Below the pieces are notes generated by a model. It was not told the origin of the DNA, searched no databases, and saw only the letters and a program-made list of their open reading frames with translations. From the NCBI GenBank assembly GCA_910583525.1, contig CAJTXL010000025.1:1-45743 (forward strand): a DNA stretch of 45,743 nt. The letters run 5' to 3'. Each line of letters starts with the position of its first letter. Position 1 is the first letter of the stretch. Source of the stretch: an uncultured Muribaculaceae bacterium. Lineage in GTDB: Bacteria; Bacteroidota; Bacteroidia; Bacteroidales; Muribaculaceae. Of this stretch, positions 41,969-45,743 are shown piece by piece. The translations under genes and the position numbers were made by a program.

Positions 41969-43357
41969 ATGAAAATAGAGTTTATACACCATAGCGACGC
42001 CCGGCGGCTCATCCTGATATTCGCCGGATGGGCCATGGATGCCGCACCGTTCCGCGAAATAAGCCGTTCGGGCTACGACATCGCAGTCGCCTGGGACTAC
42101 CGTTCGCTCGATGCCGACTGGTCGTTTGCACGCCGGTATGATGAAATCTGCATAGTGGCATGGTCCTTGGGCGTATTCGTATCGGCGATAAGCACGTCAG
42201 AAATCGAAGAGAAAGTCACGCGGCGTATCGCCGTAAACGGCACTCTATACCCCGTCGACGATTTGAAAGGAATTTCTACCGCAGTATTCAACGGTACGCT
42301 CGACGGTTTAAACGAGCGCACGCTCTACAAATTCTACCGCCGCATGTCAACCTCGCGAAAAAGCTTCGAAGCCTTCGCGTCGAATATGCCGAAACGGGAT
42401 ATCGATGAACTGAAAGACGAACTGTCGGTATTTCTCACACTACAGAGCACTTCGCACAGCGAAGCGTCGCGATGGGATGCCGCAATCATCGGTCGTCACG
42501 ATGCAATATTTCCTGCCGAAGCCCAGCTCAGGGCTTGGGCCGGTGTGCCCGTAGAAACGACAGATGACGGGCATCTGCCGGACTTCGACCGCATAATAGA
42601 CCGATACATAATCGACAAGCAGCGCGTGGGCGAGCGCTTCGGGCGGCGGCGCGACAGCTACGACCGTGCCGCCGAAGTGCAGAGCCGCATCGTCGACCGT
42701 CTGTGCTCTATGCTCGAAAAACACAAAGTGCCGCAACATTTAGCCATAGACGAAGCGCAATGCCTCGAAATAGGCTGCGGCTCGGGCATGCTGAGCCGTC
42801 GTCTTGCCGCATCGATGCCCCAAGGTGCGCATCTGCAGCTGTGGGACATTTCGGGGGCATCGCCCATTGAAAGTCCGGGCATATCATTCTGCCGATGCGA
42901 CGCAGAACTCGCAATAATGCACAGCCAGGCATCGTCGTTCGACCTCATAGCCACGGCTTCGACGGTGCAATGGTTCAATTCGCTGACCCGTTTCCTGCAA
43001 GAATGCGCGCGCACGCTCAAACCCGGCGCGTGGCTTGCAATAGCCACTTTCGCCGACGGAAACTTGCGACAGGTCGCCGAAGCAACAGGGCGTTCGCTCC
43101 CACTGCTGTCTCTACGGCAATGGCTCGGCATAATGCCCGACACGCTCGAAGCCGTCGACACCGACGAGTACGAAGACACCCTCGCATTCGGCTCGGCAAT
43201 CGATGTGTTCCGCCACCTCAGAGCCACGGGCGTAAATTCTCTCGGAAGCGACAACGACAGTTCTCTGAGGCAAACCATCTCGGCATTCAGGCCAGACCCT
43301 GACGGCGTTTTCAGAGCCACCTACCGCCCATTGTTAATGCTAATGCGAAGAAAATGA
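41969..43357 (+). CDS. BioG-BioC fusion: pimeloyl-ACP methyl esterase and malonyl-ACP methyltransferase
   Basis: 462 aa bifunctional early biotin enzyme. Residues about 1-212 are BioG-like (DUF452): FAGWAMD, nucleophile S66 in AWSLGV, D178 in GRHD and H202 in DGHLP form the expected hydrolase triad. Residues about 218-462 are BioC-like: YDRAAEVQ start, SAM-binding LEIGCGSGML (266-275), then STVQWF. BioC methylates the malonyl starter so fatty-acid synthesis can extend it; BioG removes the methyl ester from pimeloyl-ACP. This puts the first and last steps in one chain. It overlaps bioD by 4 nt. Confidence 0.9.
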   Translation: MKIEFIHHSDARRLILIFAGWAMDAAPFREISRSGYDIAVAWDYRSLDADWSFARRYDEICIVAWSLGVFVSAISTSEIEEKVTRRIAVNGTLYPVDDLKGISTAVFNGTLDGLNERTLYKFYRRMSTSRKSFEAFASNMPKRDIDELKDELSVFLTLQSTSHSEASRWDAAIIGRHDAIFPAEAQLRAWAGVPVETTDDGHLPDFDRIIDRYIIDKQRVGERFGRRRDSYDRAAEVQSRIVDRLCSMLEKHKVPQHLAIDEAQCLEIGCGSGMLSRRLAASMPQGAHLQLWDISGASPIESPGISFCRCDAELAIMHSQASSFDLIATASTVQWFNSLTRFLQECARTLKPGAWLAIATFADGNLRQVAEATGRSLPLLSLRQWLGIMPDTLEAVDTDEYEDTLAFGSAIDVFRHLRATGVNSLGSDNDSSLRQTISAFRPDPDGVFRATYRPLLMLMRRK

Positions 43358-44019
43358 AACAGACAGACGATAGAGCCGAAGCAATCTTCATAAGCGGCAT
43401 CGACACCGACGCCGGCAAGACATACGCCACCGCTTTCTATGCCAGGCGGCTTATGGAGCAAGGGCTGTCGGTAATAACGCAGAAATTCATACAGACGGGA
43501 TGCACCGGTTCGTCGGAAGACATCGAGGCACACCGGCGTCTGCTCGGCACACAGCAATTACCCGAAGATGCCGAAGGCCTGACCGCCCCGATAATATTCA
43601 CATACCCTGCCTCGGCACAACTGGCGGCACGTATCGACGGAAAAGAGATAAACCTCGAACTCGTCAGCCGCGCAACCGACCGACTGCTGAAACGCTACGA
43701 CCGCGTACTGATTGAAGGCGCCGGAGGCCTGTTCGTACCCATCACCGACACATATTTCGCCATCGACTATGTGGCCGAACGGAAACTGTCCTTGGTGCTC
43801 ACAACCAACGGCAGGCTCGGCTCGATAAACCACACCATATTGTCGCTCGAAGCCATAAAAGCACGCGGCATAACCCTAAAAGCCGTAATTTACAACCAAT
43901 TTTTCGACAGCGACGCCACAATCGCCGCCGACACCGCATCTTTCATAGCACGCTATCTGAAGGCGCACTTCCCCGAAGCCGAATACATAACAATGCCCAC
44001 GATAGTTAATTATGTATAA
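43354..44019 (+). CDS. bioD: Dethiobiotin synthase
   Basis: 221 aa. ATP-dependent carboxylation and ring closure of 7,8-diaminopelargonic acid. P-loop GIDTDAGKTYAT near the N-terminus, TGCTG-like QTGCTGSSEDIEAH, EGAGGLFVPI and the C-terminal YNQFF nucleotide contact are characteristic. The ATGA overlap with the fusion gene indicates translational coupling. bioA, bioF and bioB are not in the window. Confidence 0.93.
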   Translation: MKQTDDRAEAIFISGIDTDAGKTYATAFYARRLMEQGLSVITQKFIQTGCTGSSEDIEAHRRLLGTQQLPEDAEGLTAPIIFTYPASAQLAARIDGKEINLELVSRATDRLLKRYDRVLIEGAGGLFVPITDTYFAIDYVAERKLSLVLTTNGRLGSINHTILSLEAIKARGITLKAVIYNQFFDSDATIAADTASFIARYLKAHFPEAEYITMPTIVNYV

Positions 44020-44046
44020 ACTCGAATACGATTGGTCTGAAATGCT

Positions 44047-44054
44047 TAATTTTG
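44047..44054 (+). promoter_or_regulatory. -7 element abutting the exonuclease start
   Basis: TAATTTTG, consensus, but it ends only one base before the ATG at 44056, with no well-placed -33. If used, the transcript would start inside the annotated frame. Confidence 0.35.
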
Positions 44055-44055
44055 T

Positions 44056-44721
44056 ATGGTGAAAACTCAAAACTACATAATCAGCATCGGCAAGGAACAG
44101 TTGGCCGCACTTCCTGTGATGAACTACCCTGCAGCCATCACCGTAGTCGAATCGGCAGCCGTGGCACACGCCGCTCTCCGTGCCTTGGCAAAAGAGAAAG
44201 CCGTGGGCTTCGACACCGAGACGCGCCCGTCGTTCCACAAAGGCCGCACCCACAAGGTGGCGCTGATGCAGCTGGCGACCGAAGACCGCTGTTTTCTGTT
44301 CCGACTCAACAAAATCGGCATATGCGCCGAGCTGAAAGCCTTCATCGAGAACCCGGAGATACTCAAAATAGGGTTGTCGATACACGACGATTTCACCGCC
44401 CTGCATCGCTCCGACGACATCGCACCTGACGGATTCGTCGATTTGCAGACCATGGTGAAGAAATACGGAATCAGCGATTCGTCGCTACAGAAAATATACG
44501 CCATACTTTTCGGCGAACGCATCTCCAAAAGCCAAAGGCTGTCGAACTGGGAAGCCGACACGCTCTCTGAAGCCCAGCAGGCATATGCAGCCCTCGACGC
44601 ATGGGCTTGCCTGCGAATTTACCGATACCTTAATTCCGGCAGCTTCGACTGCGAGCACTCGCAATACAGGCATCTGCCCGAAGAGCCCCCTGCTACCGAA
44701 AAACACTCAACAGAACCATGA
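44056..44721 (+). CDS. 3'-5' exonuclease, DEDD family (RNase D/WRN-like)
   Basis: 221 aa. Exo I motif GFDTETRP (D53, E55), Exo II GLSIHDDFTALH (Asp), Exo III YAALDAWACLRIY with Tyr and Asp, giving the DEDDy set of metal-binding residues. The ISIGKEQLAALP start resembles family members, so I keep the ATG at 44056. No HRDC domain. Probably processes RNA or DNA 3' ends in the cytoplasm. Overlaps the next gene by 4 nt. Confidence 0.85.
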   Translation: MVKTQNYIISIGKEQLAALPVMNYPAAITVVESAAVAHAALRALAKEKAVGFDTETRPSFHKGRTHKVALMQLATEDRCFLFRLNKIGICAELKAFIENPEILKIGLSIHDDFTALHRSDDIAPDGFVDLQTMVKKYGISDSSLQKIYAILFGERISKSQRLSNWEADTLSEAQQAYAALDAWACLRIYRYLNSGSFDCEHSQYRHLPEEPPATEKHSTEP

Positions 44722-44948
44722 AAATAAAACGCTCGACACTCGTCCCTTCGATACTCGCCGTATATCTCGCGGTGATGGCATGGATTGGGTACCCCGAATA
44801 CGCCGCCGGCCACACTTCGGCACTATACTATTTCGGCATTATCGGCATCACGATTGTTATACTCATATTGCTGCATTTCAGCATCAAACGGCGAGAGCGT
44901 CTGCGCAAAGAGCGCCTCGACGACATGGAACGCAGCAACAATCTCTGA
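44718..44948 (+). CDS. Small two-helix membrane protein
   Basis: 76 aa. Two hydrophobic helices (about 8-25 and 38-54), a short loop, then a strongly charged cytoplasmic tail (KRRERLRKERLDDMERS). No recognised domain. ATG overlaps the exonuclease stop, so it is translated with it; function unknown. Confidence 0.75.
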   Translation: MKIKRSTLVPSILAVYLAVMAWIGYPEYAAGHTSALYYFGIIGITIVILILLHFSIKRRERLRKERLDDMERSNNL

Positions 44949-44974
44949 TTTCAAAAACAAAACAGCAATAAAAT

Positions 44975-45743
44975 ATGGCACATAAAGCACTTCTCATCAT
45001 CCTCGACGGATGGGGCATCGGCAAAAAAGACCATGCCAACGCCATTTACAGCACACCCACTCCTTATTGGGACTATCTCGTAAAGACATACCCCCACTCC
45101 GAACTCCAGGCCAGCGGCGAATTCGTAGGCCTTCCCGACGGACAGATGGGCAACTCCGAGGTCGGTCACCTCAACATCGGCGCGGGCCGCATCGTATATC
45201 AGGACCTCGTGAAAATCAACAAGGCCATAGCTTCGGGCGAAATACTCAACAACCCCGAAATCAAACAGGCCTTCAGCTACTGCGCCACAACAGGCAAAGC
45301 CATGCACTTCATGGGTCTGACTTCGACAGGCGGCGTACACTCATCGCTCGAGCACCTCTTCGCCCTCTGCGACATCGCCAAACACTACGGCCTGACCAAA
45401 GTATATCTGCACTGCTTCATGGACGGCCGCGACACCGACCCGCGCAGCGGCATCACATATATTAAAGAGGTAGAAGAACACTGCGCCAAGTCGGCCGGCA
45501 CTATCGCCTCGATAGTAGGACGCTTCTACGCCATGGACCGCGACCACCGCTGGAACCGCGTCAAAGAAGCCTACGACCTCCTTGTCGACGGAAAAGGCAA
45601 ACAGGCATCCGACATGGTAGAGGCCATGCAGCAGAGCTACGACGAAGACGTCACCGACGAGTTCATCAAGCCCATCAACAACTCCACCGTCGACGGCACC
45701 ATCAAGCCCGACGACTGCGTGATTTTCTTCAACTACCGCAACG
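44975..45743 (+). CDS. gpmI: 2,3-bisphosphoglycerate-independent phosphoglycerate mutase (5' part)
   Basis: The first 256 codons; the gene runs off the window. Glycolytic enzyme interconverting 3- and 2-phosphoglycerate with two manganese ions. Motifs: ILDGWGIG (D11), catalytic serine S61 in GNSEVGH, GGVHS (H122), DGRDTDP and GRFYAMDRD. Begins 26 nt after the small membrane protein. Confidence 0.95.
   Translation, partial: MAHKALLIILDGWGIGKKDHANAIYSTPTPYWDYLVKTYPHSELQASGEFVGLPDGQMGNSEVGHLNIGAGRIVYQDLVKINKAIASGEILNNPEIKQAFSYCATTGKAMHFMGLTSTGGVHSSLEHLFALCDIAKHYGLTKVYLHCFMDGRDTDPRSGITYIKEVEEHCAKSAGTIASIVGRFYAMDRDHRWNRVKEAYDLLVDGKGKQASDMVEAMQQSYDEDVTDEFIKPINNSTVDGTIKPDDCVIFFNYRN

Noticed and set aside
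1..45743. CRISPR array or complete insertion sequence
   Set aside because: No regularly spaced repeats with unique spacers, no cas-like protein and no transposase were seen anywhere in the window.

Overview
The window looks like a Bacteroidales chromosome, most likely a gut Muribaculaceae-type organism. This is an inference from four things. There is a SusC/SusD polysaccharide utilization locus (PUL). Promoters match the Bacteroidetes form (TTTG, about 19 nt, then TAnnTTTG). Several secreted proteins end in Por/T9SS-like C-terminal tails. Biotin synthesis uses a BioG-BioC fusion. No rRNA or species marker is present, so the family is not proven.

Layout. (1) About 1-13,050 is an accessory island, visibly more A/T-rich than the rest and mosaic. 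It holds a mobilization module on the minus strand (relaxase MobB, accessory MobA and a candidate oriT), a DUF3408 conjugation protein, and a six-gene operon for alkylation damage. That operon encodes a Cache-ABM secreted protein, AlkA, an Ada Zn domain fused to an O6-methylguanine methyltransferase, an AraC-HTH fused to a second methyltransferase, a frameshifted GNAT and a fosmidomycin-resistance-like MFS pump. Two RteB/NtrC-like regulators with degenerate ATPase motifs follow. A Fic-HTH protein comes next, surrounded by 19-bp near-palindromes that look like its own operators. Two ORF-free stretches have promoter-like starts and strong predicted folding, and are candidate ncRNAs.

(2) 13,062-39,176 is core or PUL DNA. 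After a TPR protein, a minus-strand PUL runs from 37,360 down to 14,415. Its order of transcription is SusC (with STN domain), SusD, a short SusE-like lipoprotein, a GH27/GH36-clan-like lipoprotein enzyme, two SusE/F-like proteins flanking a second copy of that enzyme, GH43, GH97, an SGNH esterase with SusF-like domains, GH31, GH2 and a sialate-O-acetylesterase-type esterase. A divergent ECF sigma/FecR pair (37,559-39,176) together with the STN domain implies trans-envelope signalling control. The likely logic is surface capture and first cleavage by the Sus proteins, the lipoprotein enzyme and the tail-bearing enzymes, followed by periplasmic trimming and deacetylation. The substrate is not resolved. 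The enzyme set fits an acetylated glycan with alpha-linked glucose or galactose and additional beta-linked or arabinose/xylose-type substituents.

(3) 39,196-45,743 is housekeeping DNA: tRNA-Ser(CGA), an outer-membrane barrel protein, an acyl-CoA synthetase, BioG-BioC and BioD, a DEDD exonuclease, a small membrane protein, and the 5' part of gpmI, cut by the window end.

Strongest oddities: the GH97 appears to lack its whole catalytic segment in frame. The two GH27-like paralogs share a tract of about 599 bp with no difference seen by eye, which suggests recent gene conversion. The alkylation operon carries an unusual Ada architecture. Two structured ncRNA candidates lie in the island.
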